A model generated the notes under the pieces. It had not been told where the DNA came from. It saw nothing but the letters and a program-made list of their open reading frames with translations, and ran no database searches. Made by a program: the position numbers and the translations under genes. Positions 1 through 11,000 of a stretch of 64,000 bases of DNA are shown one piece after another. How positions within the stretch are numbered: position 1 is the first letter of the stretch; each line of letters opens with the position of its first letter. Source of the stretch: Karstenula rhodostoma CBS 690.94 (taxonomy: Eukaryota; Ascomycota; Dothideomycetes; Pleosporales; Didymosphaeriaceae); NCBI GenBank assembly GCA_010093485.1, contig MU001493.1, forward strand, positions 2,592,937 through 2,656,936. The letters are read 5' to 3'.

Positions 1-186
1 CAGGCTGCGCTCCAGGCGTTGCAGGAAGAGATGGGAGGGACGCAGACTGAAGCTGGTGCGCAGAAGGATGGTACTGGTGAAGTGGACGATGCTTCGGCAG
101 CACTGCATGAGGCCAGCTCGGAGCCACGGTCACAACCCGAGTCTCGGACGAGCCGCGTGCCCGATTACACCAAGTTCCACATCTAG
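1..186 (+). CDS. 3' end of an unidentified gene (partial)
   Basis: Frame 1 is open from the first base to a TAG at 184-186 and encodes the last 61 residues of a protein whose start lies outside the window. The tail is hydrophilic, rich in Gln, Glu, Ala and Ser, and looks like a coiled-coil or disordered C-terminus ending in a short Arg-Val-Pro-Asp-Tyr-Thr-Lys-Phe-His-Ile sequence. I do not recognise the family. It converges with the GH1 gene on the other strand, with only 36 bp between the two stop codons. Confidence 0.55.
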   Translation, partial: QAALQALQEEMGGTQTEAGAQKDGTGEVDDASAALHEASSEPRSQPESRTSRVPDYTKFHI

Positions 187-222
187 GCCCTTTACCTACT
201 CTCAAGCTATACCTTTGTCCGC

Positions 223-2036
223 CTACCTCGCAATCAAATGCCCAAAGTACTCCCTCATGAATGTCGCGCTCCGCTTCGGATACCGCGTCTTCTCCTCACT
301 CTCAAAATCCACCCACGTCACCCCAAACCGATCCGTATACCCCTTCGCCCACTCCCAGTTATCCAGCAGCGTCCACCCAAAATAGCTCCTTATATCCACA
401 CCATCTTCCTTGACTGCCCTCGCCAGCTCGCCCACATATGCGCGATAGAAGTCAATCCTGTGCACGTCGTTGAGCACGTCGTCCCCCGGGGGCGCCGACA
501 CGTGCTCGCCGCGCGCCGTGGTACCATTCTCTGTCACGAAAATGGGCGTGTGGTATCGGGCCCAGATCCAGCGCAGCAGCGCGGCGAAGCCCCAGGGAGA
601 GGTGCGCAGCCACTCTGTATCCGACTCTGCGCCGCGGCTCACGCCCTCGCTGTTGGTGTCGGACCACGCGAGGTTGCCCTTGTGGTCTTCGGGCGGGATC
701 GGCTGCCCCGGGGGTACTGCGTCGCGCACGAAGAAGGCCGTGTACGTGTTCATGCCGTAGAAGTCGCTGCTGCCGTTGACGAGCTTCTTCTCAGCCGGTG
801 AGAAGGTCGGGAGGCGCGCGCCGAGCTGGGCGCGCATGCTGGCGGGGTAGTCGCCTGGTCCGAAGACGGGGTCTGCGAACCATGCGATCTCAAACTCGAG
901 CGCGCGCTGGGCGGCGGCGATGTCGGCGGGGGAGCTGGCGTCGTAGGGCGCCGACCAGTTCCCGCTGAGGGTGATGCCAATGGTGCCGTGCTGCGTCGGT
1001 GCAAACTCCTCCTTGTACATGCGATAAACCTGCGCGTGGGACAGCAGCTGTGTATGTCCGACCTGCCTCGCGCTCAGTCAGTCAACAAAACCAGCTCGAA
1101 ACGAGCAAGCAAGTAAAACGCGGCAACGCACAATCCACGGCTCCGTGCTCGTATCCCCCTCGCTGTACTTCGCGCGGTCCGAACTCCTATTCGGCGCGTG
1201 CGCACCCCCCGCGTAGCCCGCCAGCGCATACACGCCCGGCTCATTGTACGTGATCCAGTGCCCTACTCTGTCGCCGAAGCGTTCGAAGCACACGCGAGCA
1301 TAGCGCACAAAGTCAGGGATATATCTCCCGGGGTCCAACATGCTCTTATACCTCTCCTCCAGCGCCTGCGGGACGTCCCAGTGGAACAGCGTGACAAACG
1401 GCGTTATGCCCGCCTTGAGTAGCTCGTCGATCAGATCCGAGTAGAATCCCACCCCGGCTTCGTTGACCGCGTCGTCTTTCCCGCCCAGGGGGATGATGCG
1501 GCTCCACGAGAGACTGAAGCGGTACGCGGTGACGCCGTAGCGCTTCATGAGGGCGACGTCGTCGCGGAAGAAGTCGTAGGAGCGGCATGCGTCGTCGGCT
1601 GTGCTGCCGTCGACGACGCGACCCGGCGTGTGCGCGAGCGTGTCCCAGGTGGAGGGGCCTTTGCCGGCGGTGGACCAGGCGCCTTCGATTTGGGGCGCGG
1701 CGGTTGCGTAGCTGGGGGGTTTATTTAGCGGGATGGGTTGGACGGTGGGAGCGGGTGCGGTAGGGTTGCGTGGTTTGGAGGTGGAGGGTGTGATGTGAAG
1801 ATCCGGGGTACGCTACGCTTGAGGGTACAATTGCATGCGTGGACACATGATGGTGCCTCAGTGATGTGCAAGAGAATACGAAAAATACATGATGGATGTT
1901 GTGGGGTTCTGAAGTGATGCAGGTGCAGGCGCGGGCGGGGGATAGAGTGAAGATGTACGTACCCCCAGAAGAAGTCCTTCCCCAGCGAGCCTTTCAGTCC
2001 GGCTTCCGGCGAATCGTCAAAGTCAAAGTCTGCCAT
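223..2036 (-). CDS. GH1 beta-glucosidase, intracellular
   Basis: A three-exon gene (exons 1963-2036, 1132-1711, 223-1062) gives a 497-residue protein, the usual length for fungal GH1. The N-terminus has the GH1 opening (Asp-Phe-Phe-Trp-Gly-Tyr-Ala-Thr-Ala followed by Gln-Ile-Glu-Gly-Ala). The acid/base Glu is in Thr-Tyr-Asn-Glu-Pro (about E182) and the nucleophile in Val-Thr-Glu-Asn-Gly (about E396). GH1 enzymes hydrolyse beta-linked glucosides or galactosides with retention. There is no signal peptide, so the enzyme is probably cytosolic. The start is the ATG at 2036; an upstream in-frame GTG at 2063 is unlikely. It lies downstream of, and on the same strand as, a sugar transporter, which suggests hydrolysis of imported oligosaccharides. 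Confidence 0.93.
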
Positions 2037-2771
2037 GTCTACAGCCAGCGTCGAGAATCTCACAAGGAAAGAGTATCCGCATCACACATGTAAAGAAGCT
2101 CTACATCATTGTATACCCATGCCGTTGGAGGAACTCGCTTAGCGTGGGGAATGGTGCTGGGATAGGAGGATCCGCAGCATGCATGCATCCCGGGGGAATT
2201 ACGACCGACGGCCGGGAGAGAAGATGCGCTGGCAGGATGCAGCAGCTGTACGGGTAAAAGACAGGATGAATTGCGGTGGTGGCGTACGCTCAGCCGCTCA
2301 GACACGGCTCGCTGTGGTCATCTCTGCCGGTCGCGTAGGGGGAGTAGGGCCGCTAAGGCGCGGGAGGTGAATCAGCGCTGGAGGTGGCATGTCGGTGTCT
2401 CGTGACTGTTCGAGAAATGGACGAACTGTCTGGATTGACAGGAGTCAAAGTGTAGTGAGGACGTCAAAAGATATCACGGACATATGTGTAGGGGAGTATA
2501 AGCTAGAAATTGAGATCTGACCCTTTTGATCGGATCGAAGTAGGTTTTTGCTTTGATACAGTTCTACTTGCTGTGGAAGTCTCGGGAGCATACGCTGGGA
2601 GTCATGGAAAGCAAAATCGTTAGTTCATGTCAATTTCATTGAAACAACAGCAGAGTACGACTAGATGAGCGCTGGTGGAGTCGACCTATCCGAATGCCCT
2701 TGAGACGCCATGTTTGCAATGCTTTCCCCTCTCCAACACTCCTTCCTCGATACTCTAACACCAGTGAACAA
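2037..2771. other. Intergenic gap, GH1 promoter region
   Basis: About 735 bp separate the MFS transporter stop (2772) from the GH1 start (2036). The short ORFs here have no coding character that I can recognise. The stretch should contain the GH1 promoter and the transporter 3' UTR. I see no repeat or RNA gene. Confidence 0.5.
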
Positions 2772-4602
2772 CTATTTACCAGATACTTCCTCAATGACAC
2801 CATGCTCATTCTCCACCCGCGCCTCGCGATCCATCTTCGCCTGCTCTTCCTTCCCCTTCTGGATCAGCCTGCACAAAGTTAGCGACATCCACACCAACAC
2901 TCTTCATCTAGACGACTTACAGACTCATCTTCACAGGCTGAATCCCCGGCGTCTCGAAGATACTATCGATCTCCTCCAAGCTAAGATTCGCCGTCTCAGG
3001 GAAGATAAAGTACGACAGCCCGAGCTGGATGGTGTTGTACGCAATGTACACAACCCAGATTTTATACCCCACTTTTTCGATACCAATGCTGATGCCGTAT
3101 GCCTCCACCACACCGCACGCGCCCTGGATCAATCCGTAAAGGCCCATACCCTTCGATCGCAGGTTCAGTGACAGAATCTCGACCGGGTATAGATTGTGCA
3201 TAGTAGCGATGAACGTCGCGCTGAAGCACTGGAACATGAACATCCAGAGGATAGTAAGTCCAGCGGTAGCCTTGGAGGGAGACACGTTGTAGCGCCAGGA
3301 GGTGATGATGGCGCAAGTCTGCATGGCGACGATGGTGATGAGGCCGGCGAAGATGAGCGTGCGGCGCTTCCAGAAGTCAATGATCCAGGAGCCGAGGAGC
3401 GTAAATATGGTGTAGGTGATTACGAGGCCGAGGTTTATGCCGAGTTGGGGGATCTCGTCGTGGATGCCGATGGTTTCGAGGGCGGGCGTGAGGTCTGGGT
3501 GTGTTAGTTGTGTTATGTCTCGTATAGGTTGAGATGGATAGCCGAGGGTGGACTTACAGTAACTGACGATGCCTCCACCATTCCAAGATTGGAATGCACT
3601 GTACAAGATCAAGACTAGGAGTCGATAGCGGACAACCTTTGTGAAAAACACAGCAAAGTTCCAGCTCTGCTTGAAGCCTGTCCGCGTGCTCTCCAAGGAT
3701 TCCTCAATCTGAGCTACGACCATGCCGACAATAGGCTCGTCGGTAGACTGGGAGGTCGTTTGGTACTTGGCGATCACCTCTTTGGCTTCTTGGATCCGGC
3801 CTTTCTTAACGAGGTAACGGGGTGATTCCGGGATTGTGAAGTAGATCAGGACGACAACAATGGCAGGGAAGATGGCCTCGAGGAGAAGCGGGATACGCCA
3901 CGCATTGTTGCCGGGCATTTGGCTGAAGCCGATGAGTGCGGCGTCCATGATGATAGAGCCGATGTGGAACGTTGCGCCCATGATACCGACCAGACGGCCT
4001 CGAAGGTGGACTGGTGCGATCTGTAAGGTGTTGTCAGCTTGACGTTTTTGGTATTGGAGACGTGAACTCAAACGCACCTCAGCCATGTACTGCGGACTAC
4101 AGCTAGCCACGAGAGTCGAACCAAAACCCAAGATAAATCTTCCGGCCATGAACATCGGCATGCCATTGGCCAAACCCTGCAACAGTGCAGCTAGAATCGT
4201 CAACGCGTTGCCTACAAACATGGTACCTCGTCGTCCGATGACATCGCTCATGGCCAGAAACGGACTACCCACGATAGTACCAATCCGCATCAGCGCATTG
4301 AGCGTCGCAAAGGTGCTTCCCGCCGTGCCAAAACCGAAGTAATCATGCCATGAATCAAAGGCATTCAAACCACCAATTACTGCCCAGTCAACGCCATAGC
4401 CGCTTTGGTTGCACAGCTGGATGAACATAATGAGGACGATTCGCAAACCGGTGTTTGACCAGAACTTCAACGCTTTGGCGGATTCCTTCTGCAAGTTCTC
4501 TTCTGAGATGCGCTGGACGACGACTTCTTCGACATGGACGTCGGCTTTGGCGTGCACGGCTGGGTCATGTCCAAAAGAGCGAATTTGTTCTGGTTCTGCC
4601 AT
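2772..4602 (-). CDS. MFS sugar transporter (sugar porter, lactose permease/hexose-like)
   Basis: Four exons (4078-4602, 3558-4020, 2921-3494, 2772-2868) encode 552 residues. Introns 1 and 2 (57 and 63 nt) are multiples of three and free of stops, so a naive ORF reads through both. The last intron removes an apparent early stop at 2917. Sugar-porter signatures are present: Gly-Arg-Arg-Gly after TM2-3, Pro-Glu-Ser-Pro-Arg-Tyr-Leu-Val at mid-protein, and Phe-Pro-Glu-Thr-Ala-Asn-Leu-Ser-Leu-Glu-Glu-Ile at the end of the last TM. Twelve hydrophobic segments are expected. It is a plasma-membrane proton/sugar symporter by family; the substrate cannot be read from sequence. It sits between GH1 and GH95 genes, suggesting oligosaccharide import. 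Confidence 0.93.
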
Positions 4603-5061
4603 GTTGATGCAGGGCTGTATGTACGATATTCAGTCGTACGCTTGAGAATAGAGATAACAATGGAGAGACCCTGCGAAGCAAGAAGGCGACTGTCTCCAAG
4701 AATAAGAGTCTCGAAGCCTTTCATAACTCCCATCCAAGCTTCCCGTTCAGTGGTTGGATGCACGACTCACGTGCCCTGTTGATCGCGCGTCTATCCCGCA
4801 GAGACGACCATATGCCCCATGTAACTCATGCATCCCCATAAATTATTCCATCCACTAACTGTCTCTGCCGCCTCTGCGAACCCGGTTTATATTTTTCCGT
4901 GGGAGTTCGAGGCCCCAGCGAAAGCTTCCTTTCACAATCCTGCTCGAGCCGACGTTGATGATCGAAGGAACGGTTGGGTCACGCACATCACGCCCCCCGC
5001 ACGCACATCACGCCCCGCACGACCCCAGCTCCCCATATTTCTGGGGTAGGTTCTCGTGGTA

Positions 5062-5301
5062 TCCCGGGAACATGTGGTTTTCTGATTGTTGACTCGAACT
5101 ACAAAGTAGTGTCCCGTAAAGTAATAGACAAACATAGATATAGACTGCCGTCTAAAAGTGATATAAAAGGAAGCGTTGTAAGCGGATAAACAAGGTTAGG
5201 CAAGGCTTGGCGGCCCGCTATAAAACCTCAGGACACGATCGCTTTTTCTTGTTGGGACAGGTATATGTGCCGCAGCGCTGCCTGTCCTCTCCCGGGAACA
5301 T
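5062..5301. repeat. Direct-repeat-bounded segment around dispersed repeat copy 1
   Basis: The 12-mer TCCCGGGAACAT occurs at 5062-5073 and again at 5290-5301, in the same orientation, bounding a 216-bp segment. The segment starts 3 bp before the dispersed repeat and near its end carries a short inverted repeat (GGACAGG at about 5255, CCTGTCC at about 5280). This could be a target-site duplication around a small non-autonomous element, but the length and the lack of clear terminal inverted repeats leave the class open. Confidence 0.4.
5077..5207. repeat. Dispersed repeat, copy 1
   Basis: This 131-bp block matches 49829-49952 almost base for base in the same orientation, apart from two small gaps and about five transitions. 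It has no ORF of note. Four of the five transitions read as CpA to TpA (or TpG to TpA) changes in this copy relative to copy 2, the pattern of repeat-induced point mutation. It is probably part of a transposable element; the family was not identified. Confidence 0.75.
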
Positions 5302-5463
5302 ATCACTTCATCGACATTATCAGTTCATGCCATTTTTATCCCGTTGTGCAAATTCGTAGGTCAATTTCCCTTCTCCTGGTCCATCCTTCGTATGCATAAC
5401 ACAACCTTCCATACTCATGTATGGTGGATTGACCCTGCTTAGCTGTCCCATCCTAGACAAGCA

Positions 5464-7868
5464 ATGTTGCGCTACCACGACCCCGCACACAAGTCCGACT
5501 GGGAATCTGCCCTCCCCATTGGTAACGGGCGTCTTGGGGCGATGGTGTACGGCGGGGTGCACACCGAGACGCTTCGCCTAAACGAAGAAAGCGTGTGGTA
5601 CGGCGGCCCTCAATCCCGGACGCCCAAATCCGCCGCACATCTACCCCGGCTGCGAGAGCTAATACGGAAGCGCGAGCATGCTGAGGTGGAGAAGCTGGTG
5701 AGAAAGAGGTTTCTTGCGAGGCCGAGGAGCGCAAGACATTATGAGCCGTTGAGTCAATGCTACCTTGAGTTTGAACACGGCGAGGAGTTTGGGGGTTATG
5801 AGAGGACGCTGGATTTGGAGAACGCGCAGGTGAAGGTGGAGTATAAGGTTGGTGAGAACCATGTCAGAAGAAGCTACATTGCGAGCTTTCCTGATTCGGT
5901 CATCGCGATTCACGTCGAGGCGGAACAGCCAGTGCGCTTTTCTGTAAACTTGTCGCGCATGAGCGACAAATGGTACGAGACAAACGAGTTTCTTGACTCG
6001 ATTGTTGTCCGCGAGGGAATGGTAGTCTTGCACGCCACGCCTGGAGGTGAAAATAGCAACAAATTATGTATGGTGGCAGGTGTACACTGCCAGGACGCGG
6101 CAGGAACAGTCGAGATCGTTGGAGCCTCGCTGGAAATCACGTCCACAGACGCACTCATCGTCCTCGGAGCATCTACATCGTATGAGCCAGACATTAACCT
6201 AGAGCAGACCGCTATACGCAGAGTCTCTCAAGCACTCCAATATTCACCCGGTGCACTATGGGCCCGGCACCGAAGCGACTGGCAAGATATCTACGGAAAA
6301 CAATCATTACAATTGCGGTAAGTCACATCACGACACTTGAATAACCATCTTTAGAACCTAATCACATACGTAGTTCGAGATCCGACGACAACAACAACAA
6401 TTCAAAGCCTACCCCCGAGCGCCTCAAGGATCCCAACGACGTGGGCATCATCGCTCTCTACCAAGCCTACGGCCGCTACCTCCTGCTTTCGAGCAGCCGC
6501 AACACTGACCGCGCTCTCCCTCCAACCTTGCAGGGGATATGGAATCCTTACTTCTCTCCGCCCTGGGGCGCAAAGTATACCATCAACATCAATCTCCAGA
6601 TGAACTACTGGCCTGTCAACACGGGCAACCTCTCCGAGTGCCACATGCCCCTATTCACGCTCCTGCATCGTCTCGCCATCAGCGGGAAAGATACGGCAAG
6701 AGACATGTACGGCTGCCGCGGGTGGTGCTGCCACCATAACACGGATATCTGGGCGGATACAGCTCCTCAGGATGAGTGGATGCCGGCGACGTTGTGGCCG
6801 CTGGGAGGCGCGTGGCTGTGCGTACATATCTGGGAGCGTTTTCTTTTCGATGAGGACATTGAGTTCCTGAAGTGGATGATCCCCGTGCTGCAAGGTTGTG
6901 TGGAGTTCCTGCTGGATTTCCTGATCGAAGACGAGAAGGGCGAGTGGTTGGTGACGAGTCCATCTCTTTCGCCCGAGAACACGTTTGTGGATGGGAAAGG
7001 CAGGCGAGGGATTCTCTGCGAGGGTTCGACGATGGATATCGCTATTGTCAGAGACGTGTTCAACGGCTTCCTCAACAGTTTCAGAAAACTGCGTGTGCCG
7101 CAAGCTCTCCAAGGCCTCGCCGCAAAGGTCCGAACTGCAATTCCAAGACTGCTGCCTCCAACTATAAGCCCCATGGAAGGCACGATTCGAGAATGGGGTT
7201 TCAACGCTTACACCGACGCCGAGCCCGGCCACCGCCACGTCTCGCACCTCTACGCCCTCTACCCCGGCTCGAGCATCACACCCTCCTCCACACCTACCCT
7301 CGCCGCCGCCGCACTCGCGACCCTCGAGCACCGCATCTCTCACGGCGGCGGCCACACTGGCTGGAGCCGCGCCTGGCTCATCTGCTTCTTTGCGCGGCTC
7401 CGCAAGCCCGTGCAGTGTCTCGAGAATATCCGCGCGCTGTTGCGCGACAGCACGGTGCCGAATATGATGGATTCCCATCCGCCTGTGCAACTAGACGGGA
7501 ACTGGGGAGGCTGTGCAGGGATTCTGGAGTGCCTTGTGCAGTCGCACGAAATGGCGGTAAGACACGGGGTAGAGGTTAGAGTGATTAGGCTACTGCCTGC
7601 GTGCCCGAGGGAGTGGAGTTCGGGGAAGTTGAGGGGGGTTAAGGCGAGGGGTGGGTTTGAGGTTGGGTTTGAGTGGGAGGATGGGGTGGTGAAGGGGTCG
7701 GTTAGTGTGAGGAGTACGTTGAGGAGTAGTTTGAGGTTTGCGACGATACTTATCGTTCATCGATGTGGAGATGGCGATGGTGCGGATGGTGTGGAGCACT
7801 CGATTGTAGGGATTGGCGATCACGAAATATCCACGGAAGGTGGCAGCGTGAGTAGCGTGATGCGATAA
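5464..7868 (+). CDS. GH95 alpha-L-fucosidase/galactosidase-like enzyme
   Basis: Two exons (5464-6317, 6374-7868) give 782 residues, the usual size of a GH95 core. The N-terminal domain opens with the family signature Ala-Leu-Pro-Ile-Gly-Asn-Gly-Arg-Leu-Gly (about residues 16-25). The (alpha/alpha)6 barrel has Asn-Ile-Asn-Leu-Gln-Met-Asn-Tyr-Trp, a Ser-Pro-Glu motif and Gly-His-Arg-His-x-Ser-His-Leu-Tyr. By analogy with the Bifidobacterium enzyme AfcA, N356/N358, E486 and D659 match the catalytic Asn pair, acid and Asp. GH95 enzymes are inverting and remove terminal alpha-1,2-linked fucose or galactose. There is no signal peptide. The C-terminal tail after about residue 710 is weakly conserved. 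It is divergent from the MFS transporter. Confidence 0.88.
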
Positions 7869-8043
7869 GTCTTTTTCAGCGCTACGACGAATCCCTCGTG
7901 TATAGGGTTGAATGATTATATGCTATTACAATGTGTATATGGGTGGTCTGACGGGCGGCAACGGAATGCAAGCGCCAGAGAGCAGCAGAAAAGAGAAGAG
8001 AAGTCCGGCATCCTATAAGCAAGGGCTATAGTACACAAGAATA

Positions 8044-11000
8044 CTAACGATCGAGCGCTTGTGCTTGACACTATGATCCATGTTAGCAAATTCGTGAAAC
8101 GTACCCGGCGGGTGCTACTACTCACCATCTGGTAATAAACTCCCCTCTTCCTCAACAAAGCCTGATGGTCTCCCTTTTCCAGCACCTTACCACTTCCAAG
8201 CACGAAGATCACATCCGCCTTCTGGATCGTCGCCAGGCGATGCGCGACGGCAATGACCGTGCGCCCGCCTTCGCCCGCAGCCCGTTCAATCGCCTCTTGC
8301 ACCAGCCTCTCGCTCTCACTGTCCAACGAGCTCGTCGCTTCGTCGAGTAAAAGGAGTTTGGGACGCCGTAACAGAGCACGCGCGAGCGAGAGACGCTGCT
8401 TCTGGCCACCGGACAGCGACATGCCCTTCGGCCCAAGCCGCGTCGCATACCCATCCGGCAACGACGTGATGAACTCGTGGATTTGTGCATCGGAACATGC
8501 AGCCTGGATGTCCTCATCCGTCGCCTCGTCCACGCTCAGAGCGATGTTCTCCCTGATAGTGCCCTCATACAGCGTCGGCTCCTGGCTCACAAGACTTATG
8601 TTCTGGCGATACTCATCCGGATCCAGCGTCGTGATGTCTTGCCCATTGAACTCTACTTTTCCCGACGTGGCGTCGTAGAAGCGCTCGAGAAGGGAGATGG
8701 TGGTCGATTTGCCGCAACCTGACGCGCCGACTAGAGCGGCGAATTGACCGGGCTGTATAGAGATGTTGAGATTGTTGAGGACGGGAGTGGGACGGGACTG
8801 ATAGGCGAATTGCACGGAGCGGAAGTCGACGGCGACGCCGGAGGGTGAAGGCTCGATGGGTGCGTAAGTAGGAGGTGGGGCGTTGCGCGAGGGACGCATG
8901 TTGAGAATTCGATTTGCAGCGCCGGTGGCTTGGGCGATGTCTGGGGATACTGTCAGTTTGGAATTCGGGCTCTCGCGGATGGAGGACATACTTGGCGCGA
9001 AGGAGAACCACATGCCTGCTGCGACAGCGCCTTGGACGATGGCCATGTTAATCACGAAGAAGTCGGTTATGGTGTATTCTCTAGAGGCTAGTAGGGTTCC
9101 GCCGTACCTATGAGAGTCAGTGATGACCTATCGAAGCACAGCACGGAGGTGCAAAAACCACAGGATATGGGAGTCTTACCAGAAGGTCAGCGCCATACAT
9201 CCTAGCTCAACACTGTCCGAAGCGGCAAAGACAACTGTTCCAAACTTCGCATCATTAAAAGCCTTCTTTACGTGGGACTGCAGCAGCGTCTCGTATCGGT
9301 CGCCAATCATGTCCTCCATGATCAGTGACAGGACTGTCCTAAAAGCTCCCACAGCCTCAGTACCAAATTGCGAGCTTTGTTCGAATACAGTCGCATTCGT
9401 CTGTTCGAACTTCTGCTCGATGCTGAGGCGCAAGTATCCCCCAGCGAGAATTGGCGGTAGAGCGGCGAAGAGGCTAACGAGAGATAGCTTCCACCCATAC
9501 ACGAACGCAATGATGGTGGACCCAACCAGATTGACAACAGCAATGGCTGCCATAGACATTTCGGTGCTCATGAGTTGCTGGAGCTGCGTTGCGTCACCGC
9601 TTACTCTTGATGTCAATGTTCCAGCCGAATGACCTTCACGATCGAAGAACGGTATGCGCTGTCGTATCAAGTTGTTGAGATACTCTTGTCTGTAGAAACG
9701 GGTGATTGCGATGGAAATCAAGTGTGTGCAAAAGCCAATAGCGAAGTACGCGACTCCGACGCCAGCAGCTTCGACGCCGAACATGCCGGCCCAGAAATAT
9801 CCCTTATCCACGAAGGTTTGGCCACTCAAGGTAAACACTTGAATGACGTTGGCAAAAACGTAGGCTTGAATGGGGTAAACAGCCCCAGCGCCGAGAATCC
9901 CCACGAAGGTGAACAGGTATAGGATAGTGTGGTGACGTTGTTCGAGAATCATACGCCCGCCGCTGCTCAAAAAGCTCTTGTCAGTCCGCTCAGGCTCGTC
10001 TTTTGATGCCGGGCGTTCGTCTTCTGTTTCCACGATTTCGGATTTTTCGGTCTCAGCGGTCGTCGCTTTTCGCAGCGGTGCACCCTCAAGCTCTTCTTCG
10101 TCTGCTTCCATAGCGAGACTCTGAGCGTAAACAAGACCATGATAGACACCGTCTTCAATCTCAACGAGTTCGTCGTGGGTGCCTTGCTCAACGAGTTTGC
10201 CTTGTCGCATCACTATGATCTTATCCGCGCGCTTGATAGTTGACAAACGGTGGGCAATGACGATCGTCGTTCGGTTCTTCGAGACACGGTCCAAGGCTTC
10301 TTGCACGATTCGCTCTGTACGAACATCAATCGCACTGGTCGCCTCGTCAAGAATCAAGATGGGTGGTTGCTTGACAATACTTCTAGCGATCGCGATCCGT
10401 TGTCGTTGTCCACCTTCATACATGCGATTAGTGTGTGTTAACTCCTTGCATAGTCTCGATCCTAGGCGAACTCACCGGACAACTTGATGCCACTCTCGCC
10501 CACCATGGTTTCATAACCTTGCGGCAGCCTGTCTATGAATTCATCTGCGTAAGCTTCTTTGCAAGCTTCCTTGACCATCTTCATCTTTTCGTCTTTCGAC
10601 AGATCTTGCCATTTTGTTCCACAGAGGCCAAACGCGACGTTGTTGAAAAGGGTGTCGTTGAAGAGAAATGGTTCCTGTTGCACAAGCCCGATCTGGGAGC
10701 GCCACCATTTGAGGTCAACCTGGCGAAGGTCTGTGTTACCATTCCGCACAGTGCCTGTACACGTGTTGGGTCCTGTGAATCAATTAGAATGAGCGATTAC
10801 CCTGCAAAATGTCCCAACGGAGGGCGACTCACCGAGGTCGATTTCCTCTTCTTCCTCGTTGGACTTGGTTGAATTCTTGTCCTTGTTCTTGTCTTTCTTC
10901 TTGACCTTCGTCTTCTTTGTCTTCTCGTCCTGAACTGGGTCTTGTCCTAATAGGTCTGCTGGTTCCGAGTCCTCCGTTCTGTCCTTGGTCACTTCTATGG

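Larger units (their letters stand above)
4603..5463. promoter_or_regulatory. Divergent promoter between MFS transporter and GH95 gene
   Basis: This 861-bp region separates two head-to-head genes and should hold both promoters. A TATA-like box (CTATAAAAC) lies at about 5219-5227, roughly 240 bp upstream of the GH95 ATG. The region also contains copy 1 of a dispersed repeat (5077-5207) bounded by 12-bp direct repeats, so the GH95 side has been altered by an insertion or similar event. Confidence 0.5.

Noticed and set aside
2917..4602. Single-exon 561-residue model for the MFS transporter
   Set aside because: It reads through two in-phase introns, inserting foreign stretches in conserved loops, and stops inside a third intron; the four-exon model restores family sequence.
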